A DNA stretch of 64,000 nt from Alphaproteobacteria bacterium. GTDB lineage: Bacteria; Pseudomonadota; Alphaproteobacteria; UBA828. Shown piece by piece: positions 27,869 to 38,757 of the stretch (its first letter is position 1; every line of letters begins with the position of its first letter). Both the position numbers and the translations under genes were made by a program. The notes below the pieces were generated by a model. It saw only the letters and a program-made list of their open reading frames with translations, was not told where the DNA came from and did no database searches. Location of the stretch: NCBI GenBank assembly GCA_022823305.1, contig JAJDXK010000134.1:1-64000 (forward strand), read 5' to 3'.

Positions 27869-28700
27869 GAGGGCGCCTCCTGCCGTGCCTCGCGCACGCC
27901 CTCGCCGAGCGCACGCACCAGCGCGAGCACGTTGTCGCGGCAGGCCGACGTCGCCCGGCCCGCGTCGTCCAGGCCCTCCTCGATCGCCCCGACCAGGGCG
28001 GAGCCCACGACTGCGGCATCCGCGACCCGCGCGATCTCGGCCGCCTGCCCGGGCGTCTTGATGCCGAAGCCGACCGCGATGGGAAGCCCGGTGTGGCGCC
28101 GCAGCCGCTCGACCGCGACCTCCGTCGCCGCGGCGGCGGCACCGGCCGCGCCGGTGATCCCGGTGATCGAGATGTAGTAGACGAAGCCGCTGGTATTGGT
28201 CAGCACCGCCGGCAGGCGCGCCTCGTCGGTGGTCGGCGCCGCCAGCCGCACGAAGGAGAGCCCGGCGTCCAGCGCTGGGCGGCAGAGCTCGTCGTCCTCC
28301 TCGGGCGGGAGGTCGACCACGATCATGCCGTCGAGCCCGGCCTCCAGAGCGTCCCTGAGAAAGCGCTCCACGCCATAGATGTAGATGGGGTTGTAGTAGC
28401 CCATGAGCACCAGCGGCGTGGCGTCGTCGCGCTGACGGAATCGCCGCGCCAGGTCGAGGGTCTTGCCGAGCGTGATGCCGGCCTTGAGCGCGCGCTGGCC
28501 GGCCCGCTGGATCACCGGCCCGTCGGCCATGGGGTCGGTGAAGGGCGAGCCGATCTCGATGATGTCGGCGCCGGCGCCGGCCAGCCCTTCCAGAATGTCG
28601 AAGGAGGTCTCGATGTCGGGATCGCCCATCATCGTGAAGGTCACCAGGCCTGCGCGGCCCTCTTCTGCGAGCGCCGCAAAGCGCCGGTCGATGCGCCCGC

Positions 28701-28704
<4 letters not shown>
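27865..28704 (-). CDS. trpA: tryptophan synthase alpha chain
   Basis: This is a 279-residue TIM-barrel subunit cleaving indole-3-glycerol phosphate to indole. The catalytic Glu49-region ([16 protein letters not shown]) and Asp-region ([11 protein letters not shown]), plus [10 protein letters not shown], are present. The start is GTG at 28704, overlapping the trpB stop (GTGA), and the stop overlaps the accD start. This indicates tight translational coupling. Confidence 0.96.
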
Positions 28705-29908
<1,204 letters not shown>

Positions 29909-29912
<4 letters not shown>

Positions 29913-30580
29913 GCCGACGCCTCGCCCGCCCCCGCATCCACTGCGGCCGCAGCGGCGAGGAAGGCGCCGATCTTCGCCGGGTCCTTGCGTCCCGGCGCGG
30001 ACTCGATTCCCGACGAGACGTCGACGGCCGGCGCGCGGGTGATCCTGACCGCTTCGCCGACGTTGCCCGCATCGAGCCCGCCAGAGAGCAGCCAGCCGCT
30101 CGATGGCGGCGGCACCGCCTCGAACAGCTGCCAGTCGAACGCCTCCGCATTGCCGCCGGGACGGGAGGCGTCGGCTGCCGGCTTCGCGTCGAACAGGATC
30201 AGGTCCGCGCTCTCGCGGTACGCCGCCGCACGTGCGATGTCGGATGCCTCTGACACGCTGACCGCCTTGATGATCCTGCAGCCGGTGCGCGCGCGAATGG
30301 CTTGCGCCCGCGCCGGGCTCTCCTTGCCGTGGAGCTGAATATAGTCGAGTCGCGTCTGAGACAGGATAGCGTCGATGAAATCGTCGTCAGGATCGACGAC
30401 GACGCCCACGCTGGCGGTGCCCGCAGGCAGCGCCGCGCTCAGGGTTGCGGCCCGACCGGGCGAGATATCGCGCGGCGATGGCGGAAAGAACACGAAGCCC
30501 AGGAAGCGCGCACCGCCGGCCAGCGCCGCGTCGACGGCGCGGCGGTCGCTCAGTCCGCAGGTCTTGACCGCAACAGGCAT
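29909..30580 (-). CDS. trpF: phosphoribosylanthranilate isomerase
   Basis: This 223-residue TIM-barrel enzyme carries out the Amadori rearrangement in tryptophan synthesis. The catalytic Cys (VKTCGLSD), [17 protein letters not shown] and [11 protein letters not shown] segments match. Its start lies immediately after the broken end of pyrF. It is translationally coupled to trpB. Confidence 0.95.
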
Positions 30581-30583
30581 GGC

Positions 30584-30898
30584 CTACACTAGCCGATCGC
30601 CGTCGCCATTTCCTCGGCGATTCGCTCTGCCGCCGAGTGCGTGTACGGTCACCAGCGCCGCCCTGCTCTCGCTCGCCGCCCGCACCAGGCTGGCCGCCTC
30701 GCGCGGGATCTCCAGAAGCTTGAGGTCCAGCCAGACCGGCAGGCCCAGGCGGGTGAAGGCGTCCACGCTCGCCAGCCCGTTCCGCATCACGAAGGCCGCG
30801 CCGAGCTTGACGCCGCCGACGGTGCCCTGGAGGCGTTCCGCCAGCGCCCGCGCGGCCTCCACGTCGCCGGAATCGATGGCGCAGTAGAGGCGCTCCAT
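30584..30898 (-). pseudogene. pyrF: orotidine 5'-phosphate decarboxylase, internally deleted
   Basis: Only the first about 90 residues of PyrF are readable (MERLYCAIDSGD, TVGGVKLGAAF, LPVWLDLKLLEIP, VTVHALGG). The frame then gives an unrelated tail and stops just before trpF; normal PyrF is about 230-240 residues. In another frame the last 45 bases read AAERIAEEMATAIG then stop, which resembles a PyrF C-terminus. This suggests a large internal deletion joined out of frame. The catalytic DxKxxD motif is also altered (DLKLLE). The enzyme should be inactive, so UMP synthesis would need another copy or salvage. An assembly error is the main alternative. Confidence 0.8.
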
Positions 30899-30910
30899 GC
30901 CGCGGCGGCG

Positions 30911-31267
30911 CTACGCCAGGTCCTTCGGCGTCAGGGAAGCGGACGCAGCCGTCGGAATCGATGCCCGCCGGGCCCGCACCGCCTCGTCGAGCTTCTTGCG
31001 CGCGCCCGCCAGCTCCTGCTCGAGCGCCCGCGTGCGCCGGCGGCCGCGCCGGGCCATGCGCCGCGCCTTGTGGTCGAGCAGCCAGCGGACCAGCGCGCCG
31101 CTGAGGAAACCCACCAGCAGCGCCCCCACCGCCAGCGCCCAGACCGGGATGTCCAGCCTGTAGGGGAAGGGCTCGACGCTGATCGTGACCGGGCCGCGGT
31201 TCGCCACGGCGAAGGCGACGACCACGAGCGCCACGATCGCCGCAATTGCCCAGGCGAGCACTCTCAT
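30911..31267 (-). CDS. LapA-domain (DUF1049) inner-membrane protein
   Basis: This is a 118-residue protein with two N-terminal membrane helices (about 3-22 and 42-62), the family's FAVANRGPVTISVEPFP linker and a basic coiled C-terminal region. LapA proteins associate with LPS assembly control in gammaproteobacteria. In alphaproteobacteria this gene is standard between ihfB and pyrF, as here. Confidence 0.88.
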   Translation of the reverse strand: MRVLAWAIAAIVALVVVAFAVANRGPVTISVEPFPYRLDIPVWALAVGALLVGFLSGALVRWLLDHKARRMARRGRRRTRALEQELAGARKKLDEAVRARRASIPTAASASLTPKDLA

Positions 31268-31345
31268 GGACCCGCTCTTCCCCGTATCCGACCGTGCCGG
31301 GCGACAGCGATTGCAGGCTGCCGCGCGCCGCTCAAGCCGCGCCGC

Positions 31346-31633
31346 TCACGGGCGGTTGATGCGCTCGCGCAGCTCCTTGCCGGTCTTGAAGAAGGGCAGA
31401 TGCTTCTTCTCCACCCGAACCGCGGCGCCGGTGCGCGGATTGCGGCCGACCCGTGCCGCACGTGAGCGAACCGAGAATGCACCGAAGCCGCGCAGCTCCA
31501 CCCGGTCGCCCTGCGCGAGCGCATCGCCGATCTCCGTGAAGATCCTGTTCACCACACGTTGGAAGTCGCGGTGGTAGAGATGCTGGTCGGCATACTTCTC
31601 CGCCAGCAGCTGGATGAGTTCGGACTTGGTCAT
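31346..31633 (-). CDS. ihfB: integration host factor subunit beta
   Basis: This is a 95-residue DNA-bending protein of the HU/IHF family. The start [14 protein letters not shown], the [15 protein letters not shown] strand and the [31 protein letters not shown]-terminal part, cited only in its ends here (GRNPRTG and KELRERI), are typical of IhfB. ATG at 31633 is chosen by homology. It lies downstream of sppA. Confidence 0.95.
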   Translation of the reverse strand: MTKSELIQLLAEKYADQHLYHRDFQRVVNRIFTEIGDALAQGDRVELRGFGAFSVRSRAARVGRNPRTGAAVRVEKKHLPFFKTGKELRERINRP

Positions 31634-31699
31634 CTTGGAGACATCCCGCCGCACTCCCGCCCCCGGCAAGCACGCTCGTCGGCCGAGAACGTTGTCATT

Positions 31700-32608
31700 T
31701 CAGTCCGATAAGTCAGGGTGCCAAACGGCGATCAGACCGTCAAGTGAGAGCGTTCGCGCCGGCAGCGCACGTTCGAGCGTCGCGCCGATGGTCTCCAGCA
31801 GATCGCCCTGGCCGCTCATGACGTCCGCAACCGGCATCGACTCGGATACGCCGTGGGTCTGCGCGAGCCACCGTCTTGCCTCCGCCTCGCCCCCGACTGC
31901 ATCGACCAGGCCGGCAGCGACCGCCTGCCTGCCGGTGAACACCCGCCCGTCGGCCAGGCCGAGCGCCGTCTCGCGATCGAGGGCGCGGCGTTCCATCAGC
32001 TGGCGCAGGAAGGACTCGTAGGTATCGCGCACCACGCTCCGCATCACCCGGCGGGTGGGATTGTCCATGCGCTCGAAGGGCGACGGCTTCGCCTTCAGCG
32101 GTCCGCTGCGGATCGCTTCCGCCCGCACGCCGATCTCTTCCAGCAGCGCGGTGAACTCGGCGGTCTGGAACAGGATGCCGATCGAGCCCGTGATCGACGC
32201 CTCGCGAGCCAGGATGCGGTCCCCGGCCAGCGCCGCCAAGTACGCGGCCGAGGTGGCGGTGGTGCCGAGAACGGCCACCACGGGCTTGACCTCGGCCAGC
32301 GAGCGCAGGCTCAGATAGAGCGCCTCGCCGCCGACCGCCGTGCCGCCGGGTGAGTCGATGCGCAGCACGACCGCTCTGACCGCATCGTCGTCGCGCAGCT
32401 CGGCGACGAGGCGGTCGCGCACGGGATCGTCCTCGATGAGTCCGGTGATCCAGAGCCGGGCGACGCGCTCGCCGCCCTCGAGAGCAAAGGGCGCCGCGGC
32501 CACCAGGGCGACCGCGACCAGGGCGAGAACGGCAAGCGTCCGCCAGATGGTGACGCCGCGCTTGAGACGGCGGCGGTCGAGCAACCTGTCGGGTTCCAGG
32601 TTCGCCAT
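31700..32608 (-). CDS. sppA: signal peptide peptidase SppA (S49)
   Basis: This 302-residue short-form SppA is membrane-anchored by a helix at about 20-42. The catalytic Ser lies in ASITGSIGILFQ and the Lys in RSGPLKAKPSPFE; VLRIDSPGG is the family's substrate-binding strand. It degrades cleaved signal peptides. It lies between rpsA and ihfB on the same strand. Confidence 0.94.
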   Translation of the reverse strand: MANLEPDRLLDRRRLKRGVTIWRTLAVLALVAVALVAAAPFALEGGERVARLWITGLIEDDPVRDRLVAELRDDDAVRAVVLRIDSPGGTAVGGEALYLSLRSLAEVKPVVAVLGTTATSAAYLAALAGDRILAREASITGSIGILFQTAEFTALLEEIGVRAEAIRSGPLKAKPSPFERMDNPTRRVMRSVVRDTYESFLRQLMERRALDRETALGLADGRVFTGRQAVAAGLVDAVGGEAEARRWLAQTHGVSESMPVADVMSGQGDLLETIGATLERALPARTLSLDGLIAVWHPDLSD

Positions 32609-32649
32609 CTCCGCCCCGGATCCGGCCCTAGCCGGTCACGGCAGGCGCC

Positions 32650-34470
32650 TCAGCCTTTCTCCGACGCCTCCTCGGAGTCCGCTTCGGCTTCAGATTTGGC
32701 TTCAGCTTCGGGTTCGGGTTCGGCGTCGGTCTGGGCTTCTGCCTCGGCCGCGCGCGCGGCCTCCTCCTGGGTCTTGCGATCGAGCGCCGCGCCGAGGATG
32801 TCGCCGAGGCTCGCTCCGCTGTCGGTCGAGCCGTACTCCTCCATCGCCTGCTTCTCTTCCTGCACCTCGAGCGCCTTGATCGAGAGGGTGATGCGGCGAT
32901 GGGTGCGGTCGATCTGCATCAGCTTGGCGTCGACCTTGTCGCCCGGCGCGAAGCGCGAGGGGCGCTGCTCGTCGCGGTCGCGGGCGAGGTCGGAGCGCTT
33001 GATGTCGCCCGGGAGCGAGCCGAAGATCTCGACCTCGACGCTGTGGTCGTGCACGGCAGTGACCGTGCAGGTCACGGTCTGCCCGCGCCTGGCCTCCGCC
33101 CCCTGGAAGGGATCGTCGTCGAGCTGCTTCAGGCCGAGGCCGATCCGCTCCTTCTCGACGTCGATCGTCAGCACCTTGGCCTTCACCTCGTCGCCCTTCT
33201 TGAAGCGCTTGAGCGCATCCTCGCCCGGCGACAGCCAGTCGAGATCGGAGAGGTGCGCCATGCCGTAGATCTCGCCGGGCAATTCGATGAACAGGCCGAA
33301 CTCGGTGATGTTCTTGATCTCGCCCTCGACGATCGTGCCCTCGGGATGGGACTCGGCGAAGACGATCCAGGGGTTGTCCAGGCACTGCTTGAGGCCGAGG
33401 CTGACGCGACGCTTCTCGGGATCGACGTCGAGCACCATCACCTCGACCTCCTGGCTGGTCGAGATGATCTTGCCCGGGTGCACGTTCTTCTTGGTCCAGC
33501 TCATCTCGGAGACGTGGACCAGACCCTCGACGCCCGGCTCCAGCTCGACGAAGGCGCCGTAATCGGTGATGTTCGTGACCCGGCCGGTGAACTTCGTCCG
33601 CACCGGATACTTCGCCTCGACGCCCTCCCACGGGTCGGCCTCGAGCTGCTTCATGCCGAGCGAGATGCGCTGGGTCTCCGGGTTGAAGCGGATGACCTGC
33701 ACGTTGACCGTCTGGCCGATCTGCAGCGCGTCGGCCGGATGGTTGACCCTGCGCCACGAGATGTCGGTCACGTGCAGGAGGCCGTCGACGCCGCCGAGAT
33801 CGACGAAGGCACCGTAGTCGGTGATGTTCTTGACCACGCCTTCGAGCATCTGGCCCTCGTGCAGGTTGGCGATGAGCTCGTTGCGCTGCTCGGCGCGGGT
33901 GTCCTCCAGCACGGCGCGGCGGGAGACGACGATGTTGCCGCGCCGGCGGTCCATCTTGAGGATCTGGAAGGGCTGGTCCGTGCCCACCAGCGGGGCGATG
34001 TCCCGCACCGGGCGGATATCGACCTGGCTTCCCGGCAGGAACGCCACGGCGCCGTCGAGGTCGACGGTGAAGCCGCCCTTGACCCGGCCGAAGATGACGC
34101 CGGTGACCCGTTCGCCGTCCTTGTAGGCCTGCTCGAGCTTCTCCCAGGCCTCCTCCCTGCGCGCCCGCTCACGGCTGAGCGACGCTTCGCCGCGCGCGGT
34201 CTCGAAGCGCTCGATGTAGACCTCGACCTCGTCGCCGACCTTGACCTCGGCCGCCTGACCGGGCGCGGCGAACTCCTTCAGCGGCACGCGGCCCTCGACC
34301 TTGAGCCCGACGTCGATCAGGGCGGCGTCGTTCTCGATCGCAAGAACGGTGCCCTTGACGACGCCCCCCTCGAAGCGCGGGGTGTCGTCGAGGAAGGCAT
34401 CGAGCATGTCGGAGAAGCTCTCCTTCGCGCCGCTCGTCTGCTCGGTTGCTTCTGCTGTCTCTGCCGTCAT
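32650..34470 (-). CDS. rpsA: 30S ribosomal protein S1
   Basis: This is a 606-residue S1 with six S1/OB-fold repeats, for example GVVKNITDYGAFVDLGGVDG and GRVTNITDYGAFVELEPG. It binds mRNA on the small ribosomal subunit. The C-terminal 60 residues are an Ala/Glu-rich acidic tail. It follows cmk by 108 bp, the usual aroA-cmk-rpsA order. Confidence 0.98.
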   Translation of the reverse strand: MTAETAEATEQTSGAKESFSDMLDAFLDDTPRFEGGVVKGTVLAIENDAALIDVGLKVEGRVPLKEFAAPGQAAEVKVGDEVEVYIERFETARGEASLSRERARREEAWEKLEQAYKDGERVTGVIFGRVKGGFTVDLDGAVAFLPGSQVDIRPVRDIAPLVGTDQPFQILKMDRRRGNIVVSRRAVLEDTRAEQRNELIANLHEGQMLEGVVKNITDYGAFVDLGGVDGLLHVTDISWRRVNHPADALQIGQTVNVQVIRFNPETQRISLGMKQLEADPWEGVEAKYPVRTKFTGRVTNITDYGAFVELEPGVEGLVHVSEMSWTKKNVHPGKIISTSQEVEVMVLDVDPEKRRVSLGLKQCLDNPWIVFAESHPEGTIVEGEIKNITEFGLFIELPGEIYGMAHLSDLDWLSPGEDALKRFKKGDEVKAKVLTIDVEKERIGLGLKQLDDDPFQGAEARRGQTVTCTVTAVHDHSVEVEIFGSLPGDIKRSDLARDRDEQRPSRFAPGDKVDAKLMQIDRTHRRITLSIKALEVQEEKQAMEEYGSTDSGASLGDILGAALDRKTQEEAARAAEAEAQTDAEPEPEAEAKSEAEADSEEASEKG

Positions 34471-34578
34471 CTGAACTCCAGGATGGTCGGTGTGCGCTCT
34501 CGCGCGGGTCTCCGCCCGCGCCGGTCGCGTCTTGGGGAGGGTGAGCGCGTTGCCGCGACGCGGGGTCCGATTGCGCCG

Positions 34579-35232
34579 CTACGCAGAGGAAAGGCGCGAG
34601 TCCACGATCGCCACCGCTCGCTCGAACACCTCGTCGGCATCGAGGGCGCTGGTATCGATGGAACACGCATCTGCCGCCGGCTTCAAGGGTGCGGCGCTGC
34701 GCCGGCGGTCGCGGGCGTCGCGTGCCATAATTTCGTCCAAAACACGGGAGTCTATACTCTCGACGCCGCGCGACCGCAACTCACAAAGGCGGCGCGCGGC
34801 GCGCACTTCGGTGGAGGCTTCCAGGTAGAGCTTCACCCGCGCGTCCGGGCAGACCACGGTGCCGATGTCGCGCCCGTCGAGCACCGCGCCGGGCGCCCGA
34901 GCGGCGAACGCGCGCTGCAGACCGAGCAGGGCCTCCCGCACCGCGCCGTGAGCCGCCACCACCGAGGCCGCCTGGCCCACGTCCTCGTCGCGGAGCGCGG
35001 GGTCCGCGAGATCGTCGTCGGTGACGCCAGCCGCCGCGGCCGCGGCCGCGGCCGCCTGCGCCGGGTCGCTGCCTGCGCGCAGCAGGCGGAGCGCGGCCGC
35101 GCGATAGAGCAGGCCGGTATCGAGGTGCCGGAGCCCGTAGCGTTCCGCGAGGCGGCGGGCGAGCGTGCCCTTGCCCGCCGCCGCCGGCCCGTCCACCGCG
35201 ATCACCAGCGGCGCCGGCTCAGCCCGCGGCAA
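34579..35232 (-). CDS. cmk: cytidylate kinase
   Basis: This is a 217-residue CMP/dCMP kinase. The P-loop VDGPAAAGKGTLARRLAERYG and the LDGRDIGTVVCPDA motif identify it. It overlaps the aroA 3' end by 14 bases. Confidence 0.96.
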   Translation of the reverse strand: MPRAEPAPLVIAVDGPAAAGKGTLARRLAERYGLRHLDTGLLYRAAALRLLRAGSDPAQAAAAAAAAAGVTDDDLADPALRDEDVGQAASVVAAHGAVREALLGLQRAFAARAPGAVLDGRDIGTVVCPDARVKLYLEASTEVRAARRLCELRSRGVESIDSRVLDEIMARDARDRRRSAAPLKPAADACSIDTSALDADEVFERAVAIVDSRLSSA

Positions 35233-36604
35233 TCGAGGCCCCCAGGCGGTTCATGTCCGCGACGAAGCCGGGATAGCTCGTGCCGATCATCGATCCGTCG
35301 TCGATTGTCATGGGCTTCCCGCTGGCCATGCCGAGGACGAGGAAGGCCATGGCGATGCGGTGGTCCATGTGGGTCGCGACCGGGCCGCCGCCCGGAGGCG
35401 GGCCGCCATGACCCACGATATCCAGCCCATCCTCACGCTCGCTCACGTCCGCACCGGCGGCGCGGAGGCCCGCAGCCGTGGCCTCCAGCCGATCGCTCTC
35501 CTTGACCCTGAGCTCGGCGAGGCCGTTCAGCCGCGTCGTGCCATCGGCGCAGGCGGCGATCACGCTCAGGATCGGGTATTCGTCGATCATGCCGGGCGCC
35601 CGTGCGGCCGGGACCTCCACCCCGCGCAGGGAACCGGCGCGCACGGCGATGTCGGCGACCGGCTCGCCGCCCTGCTCGCTCACCGGCCCGGTCTCGATCG
35701 AAGCCCCCATCTCGCGCAATGTCTCGATCAGGCCGATCCTGCCCGGGTTGACGCCGACATTGCGGATTGTCAGGTCCGAGCCGGGCACGATCAGCGCTGC
35801 GGCGAGAGGAAACGCCGCGGCACTGGGGTCGCCCGGCACCGTGAGCGCGCAGGGCCCGAGCTCGGGATAACCGACGACGGTAACGGCGCTGCCGCCCTCG
35901 CCTTCCACTTCGATGTCGACCTGTGCGCCGAAGCGGCGCAGCATGCGCTCGGTATGGTCGCGGGTCGGCACGGTCTCCACCACGCGGGTCTTGCCCGGTG
36001 CGTTGAGGCCGGCAAGCAGCACCGCCGACTTCACCTGGGCCGAGGGTACGGGCAGCCGGTAGTCGATGGGCATCGGGTCGCAGGCGCCGATCACCGCGAG
36101 TGGCAGCCGACCGCCGCTGCGGGCCTCGAAGCGCGCGCCCATCCGCTCCAGCGGCTCGATCACACGCCCCATGGGACGGCTGCGAAGCGATCGATCGCCC
36201 GTCATGAAGGTGGTGAAAGCGTGGCTCGCGCAGATGCCCGCGAACAGGCGTACCGCGGTCCCGGAGTTGCCCAGGTCGAGCGGCCCGTCCGGCTCGGCCA
36301 GCCCGCCGACGCCGACGCCGTGCACGCGCCAGCTTCCGTCTTCTTCAGGCTCGACGGCGACCCCCAGGGCGCGCAGCGCAACCGCCGTCGCAGCCACGTC
36401 CGCGCTTTCCAGCAGGCCGCGGATGCGCGTCTCACCCACCGCCAACGCGCCCAGCATCAACGCGCGGTGGGAGATGGACTTGTCGCCCGGCACGTCGCAG
36501 GTTCCCTTCAGGGGAGCGGCGGCCGACGAGACCAGGGGGTGCGGCAATTGCTCTCCGGCGCGGCCCTCGCGGCCCGCGCGTGGCATCGTCATGGCGTCGG
36601 ACAC
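35219..36604 (-). CDS. aroA: 3-phosphoshikimate 1-carboxyvinyltransferase (EPSP synthase)
   Basis: This is a 461-residue AroA of the shikimate pathway. PGDKSISHRALMLGALA, LGNSGTAVRLFAG and RVKESDRL are characteristic. GTG at 36604 starts the open frame; ATG at 36592 is an alternative close to the family start. It is first in aroA-cmk-rpsA. Confidence 0.96.
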   Translation of the reverse strand: MSDAMTMPRAGREGRAGEQLPHPLVSSAAAPLKGTCDVPGDKSISHRALMLGALAVGETRIRGLLESADVAATAVALRALGVAVEPEEDGSWRVHGVGVGGLAEPDGPLDLGNSGTAVRLFAGICASHAFTTFMTGDRSLRSRPMGRVIEPLERMGARFEARSGGRLPLAVIGACDPMPIDYRLPVPSAQVKSAVLLAGLNAPGKTRVVETVPTRDHTERMLRRFGAQVDIEVEGEGGSAVTVVGYPELGPCALTVPGDPSAAAFPLAAALIVPGSDLTIRNVGVNPGRIGLIETLREMGASIETGPVSEQGGEPVADIAVRAGSLRGVEVPAARAPGMIDEYPILSVIAACADGTTRLNGLAELRVKESDRLEATAAGLRAAGADVSEREDGLDIVGHGGPPPGGGPVATHMDHRIAMAFLVLGMASGKPMTIDDGSMIGTSYPGFVADMNRLGASIAAG

Positions 36605-36667
36605 GCCCCGTCTCTAGCACAGCGCCGGGCCGCGTCAAGCGACGTGAATTGCATCGCAAATTTGATT

Positions 36668-36696
36668 TTGACAGGGGGGCGCCAAACTGGCATTGG
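36668..36696 (+). promoter_or_regulatory. candidate promoter of the FYDLN-type gene
   Basis: A consensus TTGACA at 36668-36673 lies in an AT-rich stretch. With a 17-base spacer the -10 region would be CATTGG at 36691-36696, a weak match. It is about 40 bases upstream of the GTG start. Confidence 0.35.
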
Positions 36697-36736
36697 CGAC
36701 GACGCGGGCTGTCCGGTTACGCGAGGAGGCGCTGGC

Positions 36737-37045
36737 GTGGCAAAGCGTGAATGGGGCGCCAAGCACACCTGTGCGGAGTGCGGCGTGAAGTTCTACGACT
36801 TGCATCGCAGTCCGATCGTATGCCCCAGGTGCGGCAACGTGATCGTGATCGAGCGCGTGCGGCCGAATCGACGCCGGCCGCCGCCGGAGCCGGCACCGGC
36901 CGCCAGCGAGGACACCGCCGCCGCAGGGGCCGTGGACGAAAGTGCCGACGAGGACGATGGCGGGCTGGTCGAGGGCATCGACGGGGACGATGACAGCCTG
37001 GTGGGGGATCTCGGCGAGGCCGAGTCGAGCCGGCCATCGAAATAG
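36737..37045 (+). CDS. TIGR02300 (FYDLN acid) zinc-ribbon protein
   Basis: This is a 102-residue alphaproteobacterial protein. The conserved N-terminus KREWGAKHTCAECGVKFYDL and a second CPRCG make a four-Cys zinc ribbon; the rest is an acidic, low-complexity tail. The start is GTG at 36737 after GAGGAGG. Its function is unknown. It sits between aroA and tRNA-Ala as in many relatives. Confidence 0.92.
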   Translation: MAKREWGAKHTCAECGVKFYDLHRSPIVCPRCGNVIVIERVRPNRRRPPPEPAPAASEDTAAAGAVDESADEDDGGLVEGIDGDDDSLVGDLGEAESSRPSK

Positions 37046-37143
37046 CCGGTAGCGGCCGGTGGCGGGCGACTCCTATTTCGTCTTGCGTCCGGCGCTGCGA
37101 AGCGCCTAGGGTTCCAGCCGCCGCGCGGCGCGCCCGGAATTGC

Positions 37144-37219
<76 letters not shown>

Positions 37220-37255
37220 TTCCGGCCGCAGGGGTAGCGCGATGAGAAGGTGGCC

Positions 37256-37945
37256 GTGAGTGCGCAAAAGAGGATTCTGATCGTCGACGACGACCAGGCC
37301 CTGTGCCAGTCCCTGGCCGAGCAGCTGCACATGTACGAGGAGTTCGCCACCGGCGGGGCATCGAGCGGCCGGGCGGCCCTCGATGCCGTCAAGACCGGCG
37401 GCTTCGACCTCATCCTGCTGGACATCGGCCTGCCCGACATGGACGGGCGCGAGGTCTGCAAGCTCATGCGGCGCGCCGGGGTGGCTGTGCCGATCATCAT
37501 GCTGACCGCGGCGGACAGCGAGGCCGACACGATCCTCGGCCTCGATTCCGGCGCCAACGACTACGTCACCAAGCCCTTTCGCCTCGGTGCGCTGCTCGCG
37601 CGCATCCGCGCCCAGCTGCGCCAGCACGAGCACAGCGAGGACGCGACCTTCTCGATCGGCGAGTTCACCTTCAAGCCGGCGTCGAAGCTGCTGGTCCGGC
37701 CCAACGGCACCGGCAAGATCCGCCTGACCGAGAAGGAGGCGGCGATCCTCAAGTATCTCTATCGCGCGCGCGACCGGGTGATCGCCCGCGACGTGCTGCT
37801 GAGCGAGGTGTGGGGCTACAACGCGAATGTCGCGACCCACACGCTGGAGACCCACATCTACCGGCTGCGGCAGAAGATCGAGGCCGAGCCCTCCGACCCC
37901 TGCCTGCTGGTGACCGAGGGCGGCGGCTACCGTCTCGTCTCCTAG
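37256..37945 (+). CDS. OmpR/PhoB-family response regulator
   Basis: This 229-residue protein has a receiver domain (acidic DDD at about 12, phospho-acceptor Asp in LILLDIGLPDMDG, Thr in LTAADS, Lys in VTKPFR) and a C-terminal winged helix (LTEKEAAILKYLY, THTLETHIYRLRQKIE). GTG at 37256 is favoured because AGAAGG lies 5 bases before it; GTG at 37250 is possible. No histidine kinase gene is adjacent, so its partner and targets are unknown. Confidence 0.92.
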   Translation: MSAQKRILIVDDDQALCQSLAEQLHMYEEFATGGASSGRAALDAVKTGGFDLILLDIGLPDMDGREVCKLMRRAGVAVPIIMLTAADSEADTILGLDSGANDYVTKPFRLGALLARIRAQLRQHEHSEDATFSIGEFTFKPASKLLVRPNGTGKIRLTEKEAAILKYLYRARDRVIARDVLLSEVWGYNANVATHTLETHIYRLRQKIEAEPSDPCLLVTEGGGYRLVS

Positions 37946-37954
37946 ACTGTCCCG

Positions 37955-38755
37955 CTAGGACGCCTCTCCCAGGAAGTCCCTGAGCGCGTCGAGGGTCTCG
38001 TCGGGGGCCTCGTCGAGCATGATGTGGCCCACCCTGGGGATCACCACCGTGGTCGCATCGGCCATAAGGCCGGCCAGGGCCGCGCCGCGCTTCGCCGGCG
38101 TCATCAGGTCGCGCTCGCCGATCACCACCAGCGCCGGGCAGGCAAGCGCGGCGGCGGCGGCCTCGCCGCCCTCGTAGCCGTTGGTCGCCACCAGATCGCT
38201 GTGCAGCACGCCGGGCGCCGCCTGCTCCAGGGTGCGCAGACCGCCGCCGCACATCCATATCCCCGGCATGCGGTGGCCGCCATAGTGCGCACGGCGGCCG
38301 TAGCCCCATCCGGTGAGCAGCTCCAGCGCGTGGTGGTCGTTTGCGGCCGCGCTGTCGAGCAGCAGGTCATTGACCGGAATCGCGGCGGCGGCGCCGAGAA
38401 GCGCCAGCTTGCGCACGCGCGCGGCGTGGCGCGCCGCAGCTTCCAGCACCACCAGCGCGCCCATGCTGTGTCCGATCAGGGCGGCCTCGCCGACACCGGC
38501 CGCGTCCATGAGCGCGGCGAGCCAGTCCGCCATTGCCGGGATGCTGGGGCGGGGCGGTCCTTCGGAGCGGCCGTGGCCCGGCAGGTCGACTGCCAGGACG
38601 CTGCCGCCGTGCCAGGCGAAGTAGCGCGCCTGCAGCTTCCACACCGTGTGGTCGAAGGCGGCGCCGTGCACGAACACGGTCACCGGCAGGCTCGGATCGA
38701 AGGACCGGCCGCCGGTAGCGGCGAAGGCGCGCGCGCCGTCGACCTCGAGTTCCAC
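37955..38755 (-). CDS. alpha/beta hydrolase
   Basis: This is a 266-residue alpha/beta hydrolase with oxyanion HGAAFDHTVW, nucleophile elbow GHSMG, a GERDLMTP acid region and C-terminal GHIMLDEAP carrying the catalytic His. The start is GTG at 38755, two bases after the stop of the sulfhydrylase gene, so the two are probably coupled. The substrate is unknown; homoserine acetyltransferase activity is not indicated. Confidence 0.9.
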   Translation of the reverse strand: MELEVDGARAFAATGGRSFDPSLPVTVFVHGAAFDHTVWKLQARYFAWHGGSVLAVDLPGHGRSEGPPRPSIPAMADWLAALMDAAGVGEAALIGHSMGALVVLEAAARHAARVRKLALLGAAAAIPVNDLLLDSAAANDHHALELLTGWGYGRRAHYGGHRMPGIWMCGGGLRTLEQAAPGVLHSDLVATNGYEGGEAAAAALACPALVVIGERDLMTPAKRGAALAGLMADATTVVIPRVGHIMLDEAPDETLDALRDFLGEAS

Positions 38756-38757
38756 GA

